64,000 nucleotides of DNA from [Clostridium] saccharolyticum WM1 (GCF_000144625.1 NC_014376.1:4488501-4552500), one strand, 5' to 3'. Shown: positions 9,244-19,866, counted from the stretch's first letter. A program made the numbers and translations. Notes: generated by a model not told the origin, from the sequence alone.

Positions 9244-9447
9244 TTACTCGGCCAGCTCCGGCAAGCCGGCTACCGATGTGAGTATGGAAAGAATTCCGGC
9301 CACAGCTGCCGTTGATCCTACGAATATCCAGTTTACCTCTGACATAGCCATGGTTGTTCCGATGGCTGCAACTGCCGTCTGTGCCATAGTCTTTACCGCT
9401 CTTACGCCTGCTGCTTTCGCCCACTTTAATAAGTAGTCTTTGTTCAT
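9244..9447 (-). CDS. Phage holin-type small membrane protein
   Basis: A 67-residue protein starting at the ATG at 9447 (MNKDYLLKWAKAAG) with GGAGG 8 bases upstream; the TTG inside that site is not a likely start. Residues 12-30 (VRAVKTMAQTAVAAIGTTM) and 36-58 (NWIFVGSTAAVAGILSILTS) are two hydrophobic segments. The segment ILTSVAGLPE near the end is familiar from r1t/phiLC3-like phage holins of Gram-positive bacteria. Holins make membrane pores that release endolysin. No endolysin gene is adjacent, but a broken small phage gene is immediately upstream. This is the best-preserved phage gene in the strip and is intact on paper. Confidence 0.7.
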   Translation of the reverse strand: MNKDYLLKWAKAAGVRAVKTMAQTAVAAIGTTMAMSEVNWIFVGSTAAVAGILSILTSVAGLPELAE

Positions 9448-9463
9448 AATCTTGTCCTCCAAT

Positions 9464-9623
9464 TTATATTTGAGCTATCATAATAATCAGGCAAGTAGCA
9501 AATGCCCCGTGGATGGCTCCAATAAAAGCGTTAATAAAGTTACGCTTTATATTATGATATGCTTCCACGGGTGCTGACTCTAATTTTGCCAGCCGTACCC
9601 TTGATCCCGTCCTCCTTAATCAT
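9464..9623 (-). pseudogene. Small phage membrane protein next to holin, apparently frameshifted
   Basis: A frame ending in TAA at 9464 codes for VRLAKLESAPVEAYHNIKRN followed by a hydrophobic tail AFIGAIHGAFATCLIIMIAQ. In its own frame it has no start codon: a TGA lies upstream with only AGG, GGA and TCA codons between. An ATG at 9623 begins MIKEDG in the neighbouring frame, and the interval is 160 bases, one more than a multiple of three. A single inserted base between the two parts explains this. The position just upstream of a holin suggests a lysis-module protein. Similarity was not tested. Confidence 0.5.
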
Positions 9624-9808
9624 GATTTTTATATGACGGCAGGTCTTATACTGCCGGGACTAATTCCTGTTTGGTCTTACTCTGTTCCTCCTGACATTTC
9701 GAAGTTTTAAGGACTTCATTTCATGCTCATGGGCTTTCAATTTAACTCATTTATTACATACAAAAATCTCTTGTTTCTGTGTTTCAGACATCCGGCCTTA
9801 CCGAAGCT
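9624..9808. other. Intergenic stretch without a clear gene
   Basis: It contains a short inverted repeat (GGCAGGTCTTATACTGCC, about 9640-9657) and a 19-codon minus-strand frame rich in arginine and lysine, which I do not trust as a gene. Confidence 0.35.
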
Positions 9809-9907
9809 GATACTCATTTTGGATACACGGAAATAAAGTTGGATAAACTGGAGTCATATGATCTTGCAGTCAAAGAGGCAGTTCAATGGTGGGATAGACG
9901 CCGATAA
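9809..9907 (+). pseudogene. Second integrase C-terminal relic
   Basis: Thirty-two codons read DTHFGYTEIKLDKLESYDLA then VKEAVQWWDRRR and stop. The segment is closely parallel to the end of the integrase relic at 6236-6319 (DTYTHFGYADVKVDKLEAYY). Upstream there is no frame for the rest of the enzyme. It is the tail of a second, related tyrosine recombinase. Confidence 0.7.
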
Positions 9908-10000
9908 TCATAAATAAATAAGGGGTTTTGAAAAGTCAGAAAAAAGTAATATGCTTTTTTACAGCCTTCGTTGTATAATATTGAAAAAGGAGGTTTTCGT

Positions 10001-10696
10001 ATGCAGAATATTTTAGTATGTGATGATGACAAACAGATCGTGGAAGCTATTGATATATATTTAACAGGAGAAGGATTTCATGTGATCAAAGCTTATGACG
10101 GCTATGACGCCCTGAAACTTCTGGAAGATCACGAAGTGGATTTAATGATCCTGGATGTGATGATGCCGGGGCTTGACGGAATCCGGACCACCTTAAAGGT
10201 CCGTGAGACAAGCAGCATTCCCATTATCATCCTTTCCGCCAAATCCGAGGACACGGATAAAATCCTGGGACTAAACATCGGGGCAGACGATTATATTACC
10301 AAGCCCTTTAATCCTCTGGAACTGGTAGCCAGGGTAAAATCCCAGCTCCGCCGCTATACACAGCTTGGCAACATGAACCAGCAGCCCGCAGGGCAGGTAT
10401 ATAAATGCGGAGGCCTGGCTATCAATGATGACAACAAGGAGGTTACTGTGGAGGGAGAGCTGATCAAGCTGACTCCCATTGAGTACAACATTCTGCTTCT
10501 TTTAGTAAGGAACGCCGGAAAGGTCTTTTCCATTGATGAGATCTACGAACAGATATGGAATGAAGAAGCCATCGGTGCCGATAACACTGTTGCCGTGCAC
10601 ATCAGGCACATTCGGGAGAAAATTGAAATCAATCCAAGAGAACCCCGCTATTTAAAGGTGGTATGGGGCGTAGGCTATAAGATAGAGAAACAATAG
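10001..10696 (+). CDS. OmpR-family response regulator
   Basis: A 231-residue protein. The ATG at 10001 (MQNILVCDDD) has AAAGGAGG 8 bases upstream; an upstream start at 9971 would be read through that site. Residues 1-115 are a receiver domain with acidic pocket CDDD, the phospho-acceptor Asp52 in MILDVMMPG, a conserved serine (LSAKSED) and lysine (TKPF). Residues about 135-230 are a winged-helix output domain (LTPIEYNILLLLVRNAGKVF; VAVHIRHIREKIE). It binds DNA after phosphorylation by the histidine kinase that starts 8 bases downstream. The receiver-kinase pair resembles VanR/VanS systems. The signal and target genes are not known; the adjacent MATE and NlpC/P60 genes are candidates only. Confidence 0.95.
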   Translation: MQNILVCDDDKQIVEAIDIYLTGEGFHVIKAYDGYDALKLLEDHEVDLMILDVMMPGLDGIRTTLKVRETSSIPIIILSAKSEDTDKILGLNIGADDYITKPFNPLELVARVKSQLRRYTQLGNMNQQPAGQVYKCGGLAINDDNKEVTVEGELIKLTPIEYNILLLLVRNAGKVFSIDEIYEQIWNEEAIGADNTVAVHIRHIREKIEINPREPRYLKVVWGVGYKIEKQ

Positions 10697-10704
10697 GTGC
10701 GTTT

Positions 10705-12972
10705 ATGAAAAAAAGAAAAGATTTTGCGGCCTCTCTGCACATGCTCTTCTCCCTTCTTGTAGTCATCGGCGTCTCCATTATGTACAGCAATTCCCACTAC
10801 GGAGAAGGCATCCACTGGATCACCCATGAAACCTATGAGGATACGCCAGACTTCACCCGCCAGCTTAATTCTGACATCGATGATATTTTTAACTATGTAA
10901 AATATAAGGAAGTATTTGAAACCAACGGAAAGCTTGATTATTCAAAACCCATTGTCCGGGTCATGGAAGGCCCTGGGACAACCACGGAATATACGGTGGA
11001 TGAAATGATACGGCGGGCAAAGTCCCTTGGTTATTATCTTAACGAACAGTTTAAGGTGAGCGGAGGACAGCCGGCTTCCGGTGACGAGGATTCGTATGTG
11101 AGGGTAGATTACCGGGCCTATGAGCCGGATTTTAAGGTTACAGAACCGGGGGATGCATTTCTAACCATGAACCAACTGGCCCAAGAGGTATTAACCCACC
11201 TGGGCAATTACTATTCCTTTTATTACCGCTTTATCCAGAATCCCGGCAACTTAAAGTTTGAAGTCCTCTACCGGAACACGGATGAGGATTATAAGCTTTA
11301 CAGCAATGTTTCCGGTAAAAACGTCAATGACTTTAAAGCCATGGGAAAATACCTGTATGTAACGGGAGAAGCCTTATATGTGGATTCCAATTTAAGCACA
11401 GTCCCGAAAAATATTTCCTCCCAGTTGGAACAGATGAATCCCTATAACAACGGCAATTACCATATGACCATAGCCGTGGATACTTCCTATCCCCATAAAG
11501 ACGCTTACGCGTACGCTGCCGCTTCCTATGACCGGATGCGTTTGTTGTTTATTACCGGAATGATCAGCTTGTGCCTTGGAATTTTAGGATGCGCCGCAAC
11601 CCTGTACGTTCTGGTGAACTTAACCGGACATCCGGATGCTAAAAAAGTCTCCCGGCCCATGGAGCGTATCCACCGGCTGCCGGCGGAAAGCTGCCTGATT
11701 CTGTTTTTCGTTGCTGCCCTCCTGGCCCTGTTTCTGGCAAATCGGCTGGCATATAAGATCATCCATCTTTTCCTTTCCGATGAGCAATGGGATTACGGGG
11801 AGCTGGCGCTGCGGGTCCTGATTTATTATGCAGCCGGATTATCTGCTTCCTTAAGCCTTTTAAAACGGTATAAAGAAGGAAATCTCTGGTCCGGAAGCCT
11901 TACCTGCCGGGGACTGAAAAACCTGTCCCTGTATGTGAAAAATCACCGTTTCACTACCAGGATCATGCTTTCCTATATTCTGTTCCTGGTTTTTAATGTT
12001 GTCATGATAATGGCCTTTGCCTTTCTCCTGTTTACCTACAGCAGCCTGGAATCCCGTATCCTTATGGGGGCAGTTGTCCTGTTGTTTTTCTGTCTGGATT
12101 TTCTGGTATTCCATCAGATGTACAAAAATGCATGGGCAACCGATCAGATCAACGATGCTCTTCTAAATATTTCCAGGGGAGACACCACCTATAAGATCGA
12201 CACTTTGACGTTTAACGGAAAAGAACGGGAGCTGGCAGAACATATCAACCACATCAGCACAGGACTTGAGACGGCCCTGCAGGAAAAGGTGCGGAGCGAA
12301 CGCCTGAAAGCGGATTTGATCACCAATGTGTCCCATGATATCAAAACGCCCCTGACATCCATTATAAACTATGTGGACCTTATTAAAAGGGAGAAAATTC
12401 AGGATCCGAAGATTCAGGGATATTTGGATGTTCTGGAACAGAAGTCCCAAAGGTTAAAAACTTTGACAGAGGATCTGGTGGAAGCCTCGAAGGCAAGCTC
12501 AGGGAATTTGAAGCTGGAGATCACCAGCATAGATTTTGTAGAACTCATCCATCAGACCAATGGAGAATTTGAAGAAAAGTTTGCTCTCCGCCACTTGGAG
12601 CTGGTCTCCAGCCTTCCGGCGGAATCCATCCTGATCGAGGCAGACGGCCGGTATCTGTGGAGAGTGCTTGAGAACCTTTATAACAATGCATTTAAATATG
12701 CCATGGAACACAGCCGGGTATACGTAGACATCACCGTGGAAGGGAATATGGCGGTCTTTACCATGAAGAACATTTCCCAAAGCCCGTTAAACATCAGGGC
12801 TGACGAGCTGACCGAACGCTTTGTCCGGGGGGATGTTGCCCGGACAACAGAGGGAAGCGGACTTGGGATCTCCATCGCCAAAAGCCTGGCGGAGCTTCAG
12901 GGCGGAGACCTAAGGCTTTACATTGACGGAGATTTATTTAAGGCAGGCGTGGCCTTCCCCATTAAGAAATAA
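10705..12972 (+). CDS. Membrane sensor histidine kinase with six predicted helices
   Basis: A 755-residue kinase. A first membrane helix is at about residues 10-28, followed by an extracellular region of about 250 residues. Further helices lie near 283-305, 330-350, 370-385, 420-450 and 452-470. The HisKA domain has the phospho-acceptor His544 in NVSHDIKTPLTSI. The HATPase domain has N box NLYNNAFKYA and G box GSGLGISIAKSL. The cytosolic half is VanS-like. The large number of helices is more than the usual two and resembles small groups of Firmicute sensors. It overlaps the converging MATE gene by 11 bases at the 3' end. The signal is unknown; cell-envelope stress is a guess from the neighbours. 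Confidence 0.92.
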   Translation: MKKRKDFAASLHMLFSLLVVIGVSIMYSNSHYGEGIHWITHETYEDTPDFTRQLNSDIDDIFNYVKYKEVFETNGKLDYSKPIVRVMEGPGTTTEYTVDEMIRRAKSLGYYLNEQFKVSGGQPASGDEDSYVRVDYRAYEPDFKVTEPGDAFLTMNQLAQEVLTHLGNYYSFYYRFIQNPGNLKFEVLYRNTDEDYKLYSNVSGKNVNDFKAMGKYLYVTGEALYVDSNLSTVPKNISSQLEQMNPYNNGNYHMTIAVDTSYPHKDAYAYAAASYDRMRLLFITGMISLCLGILGCAATLYVLVNLTGHPDAKKVSRPMERIHRLPAESCLILFFVAALLALFLANRLAYKIIHLFLSDEQWDYGELALRVLIYYAAGLSASLSLLKRYKEGNLWSGSLTCRGLKNLSLYVKNHRFTTRIMLSYILFLVFNVVMIMAFAFLLFTYSSLESRILMGAVVLLFFCLDFLVFHQMYKNAWATDQINDALLNISRGDTTYKIDTLTFNGKERELAEHINHISTGLETALQEKVRSERLKADLITNVSHDIKTPLTSIINYVDLIKREKIQDPKIQGYLDVLEQKSQRLKTLTEDLVEASKASSGNLKLEITSIDFVELIHQTNGEFEEKFALRHLELVSSLPAESILIEADGRYLWRVLENLYNNAFKYAMEHSRVYVDITVEGNMAVFTMKNISQSPLNIRADELTERFVRGDVARTTEGSGLGISIAKSLAELQGGDLRLYIDGDLFKAGVAFPIKK

Positions 12973-14323
12973 GCCGTATCCTTTCCCACTTTCCCGTCAG
13001 ATACCGGAGGAATGACAGAATATAATTGGCCGTCCAGCCCATTGGTACCGCAAACCAAACGGCCTGGACGCCAATAACGGGAGCCAGCAGAGCCGCTACC
13101 GATACCCGTATGGCCAGGTTTACCAGATTGGCTGCGGTAAATACCACCACATCTCCTGCGCCCCGTAAAAGCCCGTCTGTAGTTGCCTTTAATCCAATGC
13201 AGACATAAAAGAATGAAATAAACCGGACATAATCCATGCCCGTCTGAAATGCTGTTTCCGCGCTTCCTTCGTTTAGAAAACTTCTAATGAACCAGTCTCC
13301 CCAGTTCTCCATAATGATACAGATGATGACCGCAAAAATCCCAACCATTAAATAACAGTAACGGTAGCCCTTTTTTACCCGGTCCGTCCTTCCTGCACCA
13401 ATATTCTGGGCTGTGTAGGTGGACATGGCATTCCCCAGGGCAAGCATGGGCACGATGCAGATGGATTCGATCCTGGTCCCTGCGGCAAACCCTGCCATAA
13501 CAGCAGAGCCAAATACATTGACCACGGATTGTACCAGCAGCATTCCGATATGGACGATGGACTGCTGTAGAGTGGAAGGAATGGCAACCCGCATCATATG
13601 AAGCATCATGTCCCAGTCATAGAACCGGAATGCCTCCGATGTTTCATATCCCTTCAGCCGTTTTATCAGTATGAGAAAGGATATGACCGCAGATAGCCCC
13701 TGGGCAATCAGGGTCGCGATAGCCACACCGGCTACCCCCATAAAAAGCTGGGTCACAAACAGCAAATCCAGTACAACGTTTAAAAGAGAAGAAAAAACCA
13801 AAAGATATAAAGGGGTTTTCGAGTCTCCCAATGCCTGAAAAACAGAGGCCTGTACATTATACATAAACAAGAAGGGCAGTCCTAAAAAGTAAATCCCAAG
13901 ATATACCGAAGCATTATCAAACACATTCTCCGGCGTATTCATAAAGCTTAAAATACGATGATTGAACAGAAGACCCAGGCCGCCTAATGCCGCACCGATC
14001 AGCAGGAAGTTAATCAGGGTGGTGGATATGGCGGTTTTCATGTTTCCAGTTTGTTTTGCGCCTAAAAACTGGGACACCACAACAGAGCTGCCGATCCCGC
14101 CTCCAACAGCAATGGCAATAAACACGTTTGTAATGGAATAGGACGCCCCTACCGAAGCCAGGGCCTCTTCCCCGACAAACCGCCCCACAACCACAGAGTC
14201 TATGATGTTATAAAACTGCTGAAATAAATTTCCAAGGATCATGGGAAGGGCAAAGAGCAAAAGGGCCCTTCCCGGTGAATCTGTTATCATATCAATTGCT
14301 TTTTTCTGTGTTTTCATACTCAT
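12962..14323 (-). CDS. MATE-family multidrug/Na+ exporter
   Basis: A 453-residue integral membrane protein with about 12 helices. The N-terminus ITDSPGRALLLFALPMILGN followed by QQFYNIIDSVVVGRFVGEEA is the standard MATE opening, and the family's internal duplication is visible (a second bundle begins near residue 235). These exporters use Na+ or H+ gradients to expel cationic drugs or metabolites. The start at 14323 has GGAGCGG 9 bases upstream. It is transcribed towards the histidine kinase gene and may share an operon with the NlpC/P60 gene at 14339-15871, which lies 15 bases upstream on the same strand. The substrate is unknown. Confidence 0.92.
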   Translation of the reverse strand: MSMKTQKKAIDMITDSPGRALLLFALPMILGNLFQQFYNIIDSVVVGRFVGEEALASVGASYSITNVFIAIAVGGGIGSSVVVSQFLGAKQTGNMKTAISTTLINFLLIGAALGGLGLLFNHRILSFMNTPENVFDNASVYLGIYFLGLPFLFMYNVQASVFQALGDSKTPLYLLVFSSLLNVVLDLLFVTQLFMGVAGVAIATLIAQGLSAVISFLILIKRLKGYETSEAFRFYDWDMMLHMMRVAIPSTLQQSIVHIGMLLVQSVVNVFGSAVMAGFAAGTRIESICIVPMLALGNAMSTYTAQNIGAGRTDRVKKGYRYCYLMVGIFAVIICIIMENWGDWFIRSFLNEGSAETAFQTGMDYVRFISFFYVCIGLKATTDGLLRGAGDVVVFTAANLVNLAIRVSVAALLAPVIGVQAVWFAVPMGWTANYILSFLRYLTGKWERIRLIS

Positions 14324-14338
14324 TATTCTAAACCGCTC

Positions 14339-15871
14339 CTATCCAAATATACGCCATCCACAGATAAAATTCTTCTTCCACCAGGAACTTAAGGAACGTT
14401 CCACCACCCGCCCGTTACTGGAAGAAGCGTCGATAACATTTCCGCCCCCGGCTACGATTCCCACATGGCCGCTTACCACAATGATATCGCCGGCCTGCAG
14501 GCTTCCGAAACTGGTGATCTTCGTATATTTCCCTACATTTCTCCAGCCGGAGGATGTTAAGTAGCTTTGTCTGACTCCGGCCTGGTTGAGTGACCAGTAA
14601 ACAAACCCCGAACAGTCAAAGGACTCGGACCCCTTAGAGCCCCATACATAGGGGCGCCCTACTTTGGACCTGGCAATGGAAAGCAGACCGCTTACACCGG
14701 ATCCGCCCTTAACGGGACCGCCCTTGGTGGAACCGCCTGAGGAACCGGAGGAACTAGCGGATTTTATGCCGCTTCCCGTCAGCTTACCCATGGTAAGCTG
14801 GCCAACAGAACCGTCCGCAGTCAGGCCATTGTTGCTCTGAAACGCTTTTACTGCCTTCTCCGTTACCTCTCCGTAATATCCTGTCACATTAGAAGAAGCT
14901 AAGTACCCGTATTTATTTAGCAGCTGCTGAATCCTGGTAACAGAATCGCCCTGCTCACCAAGGGTTAGGCCGTTAGGCTGCGCCTCGGCGCTCATTAAGG
15001 TGATTCTGGTTGAGGGTCCTAAATATCCGTCTACAACCAGGTCATTCCTGGACTGGAACTGCTTCACCGCAGTAACCGTATCATCTCCGTAAGCTCCGTC
15101 CGGAGCAGTGATCAGATATCCCAGTTCCTTAAGCCGCTGCTGGCTGGTTAAAACCACGTCGCTTTTTTCCCCATAGGCAAGAAAATTGGGCTTGATCTCT
15201 TCGCTGTAGAGAAGGTTTATAGTCTGACGGCCGACTTTACCGTCTATGTTTAATCCGTTGACCTCCTGAAGCTTCTTCACAGCCGCCTCAGTTTCATCCC
15301 CAAAGCTTCCCGATACCTGACCAGCGCTGGCAAGATACCCTAATTCATAAAGCCGGCTCTGGATCCGTGATATGTCCTCCCCTTCCACGCCCTTTGACAC
15401 GGCGTAATATTTGGCGGAGGGTGACATAATAGAATTTAATGTCTCAGGCCCCACGATCCCATCCTGGACCAGGCCGTTCTGGCGCTGGTAGGTTTTTACT
15501 GCAGCCTCTGTCACATTTCCAAAATAATGGGTGGGTTCATCATTATCCATAAAGCCCAGATCCATCAAACGCTCCTGTAAACTGGCCACCACCGGATGCT
15601 CCACTCCGTTCCTCAGATATTCAGGTATGGGATTCTCTTTTTGTTCCGGCACCTTTAAAAGCTTTGGCATCAAATCCCCACCGGGAGTGAGCACACCAAT
15701 GGGCTGCATTTCCGATTTTTGTTCCGTTTCTATGGCCATGGATGGCGTAGCATCCTTTCCAGGTTCCGTGTCCGTTTCTGTTTTACCGCATCCTGCCAGC
15801 AGGGAAGCTGATGCTGCCGCCAGAAATAAAGAATAGGCCGAACGCCTTTTCCATTTTATTTTTAAATTCAT
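14339..15871 (-). CDS. NlpC/P60 lipoprotein with four peptidoglycan-binding repeats
   Basis: A 510-residue lipoprotein. Residues 1-28 are a signal peptide with lipobox LLAGC. Four PG_binding_1 domains follow at about residues 88-150, 163-225, 238-298 and 308-368, each with a GxxGxxTxxAVKxxQ-like core (for example FGDETEAAVKKLQEVNGL). A Ser/Gly linker leads to an NlpC/P60 endopeptidase domain at about 395-510, with catalytic Cys in DCSGF and His in GHVGIVAGG. Such enzymes cut stem peptides in peptidoglycan, in cell separation or in spores. The gene ends 15 bases before the MATE exporter start. GGAAAGG lies before the ATG. Confidence 0.93.
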   Translation of the reverse strand: MNLKIKWKRRSAYSLFLAAASASLLAGCGKTETDTEPGKDATPSMAIETEQKSEMQPIGVLTPGGDLMPKLLKVPEQKENPIPEYLRNGVEHPVVASLQERLMDLGFMDNDEPTHYFGNVTEAAVKTYQRQNGLVQDGIVGPETLNSIMSPSAKYYAVSKGVEGEDISRIQSRLYELGYLASAGQVSGSFGDETEAAVKKLQEVNGLNIDGKVGRQTINLLYSEEIKPNFLAYGEKSDVVLTSQQRLKELGYLITAPDGAYGDDTVTAVKQFQSRNDLVVDGYLGPSTRITLMSAEAQPNGLTLGEQGDSVTRIQQLLNKYGYLASSNVTGYYGEVTEKAVKAFQSNNGLTADGSVGQLTMGKLTGSGIKSASSSGSSGGSTKGGPVKGGSGVSGLLSIARSKVGRPYVWGSKGSESFDCSGFVYWSLNQAGVRQSYLTSSGWRNVGKYTKITSFGSLQAGDIIVVSGHVGIVAGGGNVIDASSSNGRVVERSLSSWWKKNFICGWRIFG

Positions 15872-16156
15872 AAATCAAATTCCTTTCCTAATCATTACCC
15901 ATGCACTTTAGGCAAAAAGGGGAACTTAGAGGCGTAAAGGATCCCCTAAGTCTTTTCCTGTTCCTTGACATACCTTCCGGAATTAGAGACACCCGAAGGA
16001 AGATTATTATGTAAAATCAGGTCTATTTTAGCATAAATCTGTCGGAAAGGGAAAGGGAATTTATCTCATTGCACCCAAACAGAGGTTATGATATAGTTAA
16101 AGCAGAGAGAAATACAGTCAGAAGCGCTGACTTTAAACAAAAAAGGAGGGATTTTT

Positions 16157-16963
16157 ATGTCACCGATCTTGTGGGCTGCCGGGGGTACTGGCTTTACATT
16201 CCTCATGACCACCCTGGGAGCTTCCGTAGTATTCTTCTTCCGGAAAGAGGTAAACCAGTCTGTTCAAAGAATCTTCCTGGGCTTTGCTGCCGGTGTCATG
16301 ATCGCGGCCTCAGTATGGTCGCTTCTCATTCCGGCGATCGAAGAAGCCGAAGCAAACGGAATTCCTGGATGGCTGCCTGCTGCCGGAGGATTTATTCTGG
16401 GAGTTCTTTTTCTCATTGTTCTGGATACGCTTCTTCCCCACCTTCATCCCAGCATGAACGGTCATGGAAAGAATGAGGCGGAAGGAATCTCTTCCACCTG
16501 GAAACGGACCACACTGCTGGTCATGGCTGTGACCCTGCACAACATTCCGGAAGGTATGGCCGTAGGTCTTGCCTTTGCCCTGGCCGCCCAGCACGGAGGC
16601 GATCCGACCCTATATACCGCCGCCATGGCCCTTGCCATCGGTATCGGCATTCAGAACTTTCCTGAAGGCGCCGCTATTTCCCTTCCTCTCAGACAGGAAG
16701 GCTTATCGACTGGAAAGGCATTTATAAGAGGCAGCATGTCCGGTATCGTTGAACCTATATTTGGGATTCTTACGGTGATCGTTGCCGGCAGCATTCAGCC
16801 TCTTATGCCATGGCTTTTGTCCTTTGCAGCAGGCGCCATGATGTACGTGGTCGTGGAAGAACTGATTCCGGAGGCTCACCTGGGAGAACATTCCAATGCC
16901 GGAACCCTTGGAGTTATGGTTGGCTTTCTGATCATGATGATATTAGACGTAGCTTTAGGATAA
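16157..16963 (+). CDS. ZIP-family divalent metal transporter
   Basis: A 268-residue membrane protein with about eight helices. The histidine/glutamate motifs HNIPEGMAVG (helix IV) and NFPEGAAISLPL (helix V) are the metal site of ZIP transporters, which import zinc, iron or manganese. The cytoplasmic loop has HLHPSMNGHGK. AAAGGAGG lies 7 bases before the ATG. It stands alone and ends at a strong terminator. A separate zinc ABC importer and Zur-like regulator lie 11 kb away; no shared operator was identified, so regulation by zinc is only possible. Confidence 0.93.
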   Translation: MSPILWAAGGTGFTFLMTTLGASVVFFFRKEVNQSVQRIFLGFAAGVMIAASVWSLLIPAIEEAEANGIPGWLPAAGGFILGVLFLIVLDTLLPHLHPSMNGHGKNEAEGISSTWKRTTLLVMAVTLHNIPEGMAVGLAFALAAQHGGDPTLYTAAMALAIGIGIQNFPEGAAISLPLRQEGLSTGKAFIRGSMSGIVEPIFGILTVIVAGSIQPLMPWLLSFAAGAMMYVVVEELIPEAHLGEHSNAGTLGVMVGFLIMMILDVALG

Positions 16964-16964
16964 G

Positions 16965-17014
16965 AAAAAAGGATATCCGGGAGCCAGCTTCCTGCCTTTC
17001 GGATATCCTTTTTT
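16965..17014. terminator. Bidirectional terminator between ZIP transporter and ATP synthase operon
   Basis: AAAAAAGGATATCCG pairs with CGGATATCCTTTTTT across a 20-base loop. The A-run and T-run serve both the ZIP gene (plus) and atpC (minus). Confidence 0.9.
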
Positions 17015-17030
17015 CTATTCAAATTTCCTG

Positions 17031-17447
17031 TCAAACATCATGTTTGTGCTTTGTTCGCAGCCTGGCCAGAGATCTTGCCAAAGAAGCCTCAAAATGAGAA
17101 TGCTCCTGAAGGCTCTTACTTTGCCTTAGCTGTTCCGCCGCTCTTTCCCTGGCTTCCTCGGCACGGCGCTCATCAATTTCCTCCGGATGCTCGGCAGTAT
17201 CCACAAGAAGTGTTACGCGGTTGTTAATGATCTGGATAAATCCTTTTCCCACAACTGCATGGATCCACTGGCCGTCTTCATCCATCAGGCGCATTTCCCC
17301 CACGGAAACTGCGATGACCATATCCTCATGATGGGGAAGGACCGCCTTCTCGCCATCCTCAAGGGGAATAATAAGCTTTTGGCACCGGCCTTTATAAAAG
17401 ATCTTGTTGCTGGCAAGAACCTGAAGGAAAAATATATTTGTACTCAC
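17031..17447 (-). CDS. atpC: F1 ATP synthase epsilon subunit
   Basis: A 138-residue protein. The GTG at 17447 (STNIFFLQVLASN) with GGAGG 8 bases upstream is preferred over a TTG five codons earlier that overlaps that site. Residues 1-82 are the beta-sandwich and 90-138 the helical arm, rich in Arg/Glu (ERRAEEARERAAEQLRQS). It is part of the rotor stalk and regulates ATP hydrolysis. It is the last gene of the atp operon, 16 bases after atpD. Confidence 0.92.
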   Translation of the reverse strand: MSTNIFFLQVLASNKIFYKGRCQKLIIPLEDGEKAVLPHHEDMVIAVSVGEMRLMDEDGQWIHAVVGKGFIQIINNRVTLLVDTAEHPEEIDERRAEEARERAAEQLRQSKSLQEHSHFEASLARSLARLRTKHKHDV

Positions 17448-17463
17448 AGGCAGCACCTCCAAC

Positions 17464-18864
<1,401 letters not shown>

Positions 18865-18966
18865 TTACTCACAGTCGTGAGGACTCCTCCTCTCTAAAGT
18901 CATACGAACATCCGGTCAGGCACATTCGCATTCCGCCTCGTTACTCTTCCATGGGGAGCGTTCCGC

Positions 18967-19863
18967 CTACGCTTTTTTCCTTTTCTTCTTTTGGGCCTTT
19001 GCGCCGCTGATCACCTCGGTGATCTCCTGGGTAATGGCCGCCTGACGGACCCTGTTATAGGTGATCGCCAGTTCGTCAAGCATTTCCTGGGCACTCTTTG
19101 TTGCGGCCTGCATTGCCATCATTCTGGAATTCTGTTCGCTGGAATAGGATTCCACCAGGCCTCCATAGATAAAGCCGGCAATGTAATTAGGTACAACAGC
19201 ATCGATCACTGCCTGAGGAGACGGCTTCATGGTGATCTCCTCCAGGTGCACGTTAATCGGAACGCTCTGGCTGATCCGGTGCTTGGGGAGGGGAAGTAGC
19301 TGCTCGATTTCAGCCTCCATTTTCATGGCATTCACCATTCTTGTGTAAATCATATACACCTCATCCAGCTTTCCGGACAGGAAGTAATCCACGATTTTTT
19401 CTTCAATGATCCTGGCCCGGCTCATATTGGGCTTCTGCACGGTATACCGGAAATCCTGCTCCACGGGTATTCCCTTTTTGGTAAAATACTGCTGTCCCAG
19501 TTCGCCTACTACGAACAGCATGGGATTCCCGCCCTTGTCAATCTGCTCCTGAGCCAGTTTAAAAATATTATGATTATAAGAACCAGCAAGCCCCTTGTCA
19601 GCCGTTACCACGATATATCCGATCTTACGGTCTTCTTTTTTAATATGCGGCCTGGTATCCAGATAGGGATCGTCAATGTCCGGCGTATGCCTTATGATTC
19701 TGGCAATGGTCCTTTGCAGCGCATAAAAATAAGGCTCCGTATCCGTCAGGGCTTTCCTTACCCGTTTCAGCTTTGACGAGGAAATGGTATACATCGCATT
19801 GGTTATCTTCATGGTGCTTTTGATGCTGTTCATCCTGCTTTGTATCTCTCTCGCATTTGCCAT
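18967..19863 (-). CDS. atpG: F1 ATP synthase gamma subunit
   Basis: A 298-residue central stalk. The N-terminal helix (REIQSRMNSIKSTMKITNAM) and C-terminal helix (ARMDEL-type region reading SAQEMLDELAITYNRVRQAA, then ITQEITEVI) form the coiled coil in the alpha/beta ring. The C-terminus has a basic tail (KAQKKKRKKA). The length is slightly over the usual 285-290 residues. The gene starts 3 bases after atpA and is followed by an unusually long 108-base gap before atpD. Confidence 0.97.
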   Translation of the reverse strand: MANAREIQSRMNSIKSTMKITNAMYTISSSKLKRVRKALTDTEPYFYALQRTIARIIRHTPDIDDPYLDTRPHIKKEDRKIGYIVVTADKGLAGSYNHNIFKLAQEQIDKGGNPMLFVVGELGQQYFTKKGIPVEQDFRYTVQKPNMSRARIIEEKIVDYFLSGKLDEVYMIYTRMVNAMKMEAEIEQLLPLPKHRISQSVPINVHLEEITMKPSPQAVIDAVVPNYIAGFIYGGLVESYSSEQNSRMMAMQAATKSAQEMLDELAITYNRVRQAAITQEITEVISGAKAQKKKRKKA

Positions 19864-19866
19864 ATC

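Noticed and set aside
9640..9657. Short inverted repeat GGCAGGTCTTATACTGCC as a terminator
   Set aside because: No T-run on either strand and too short a stem.
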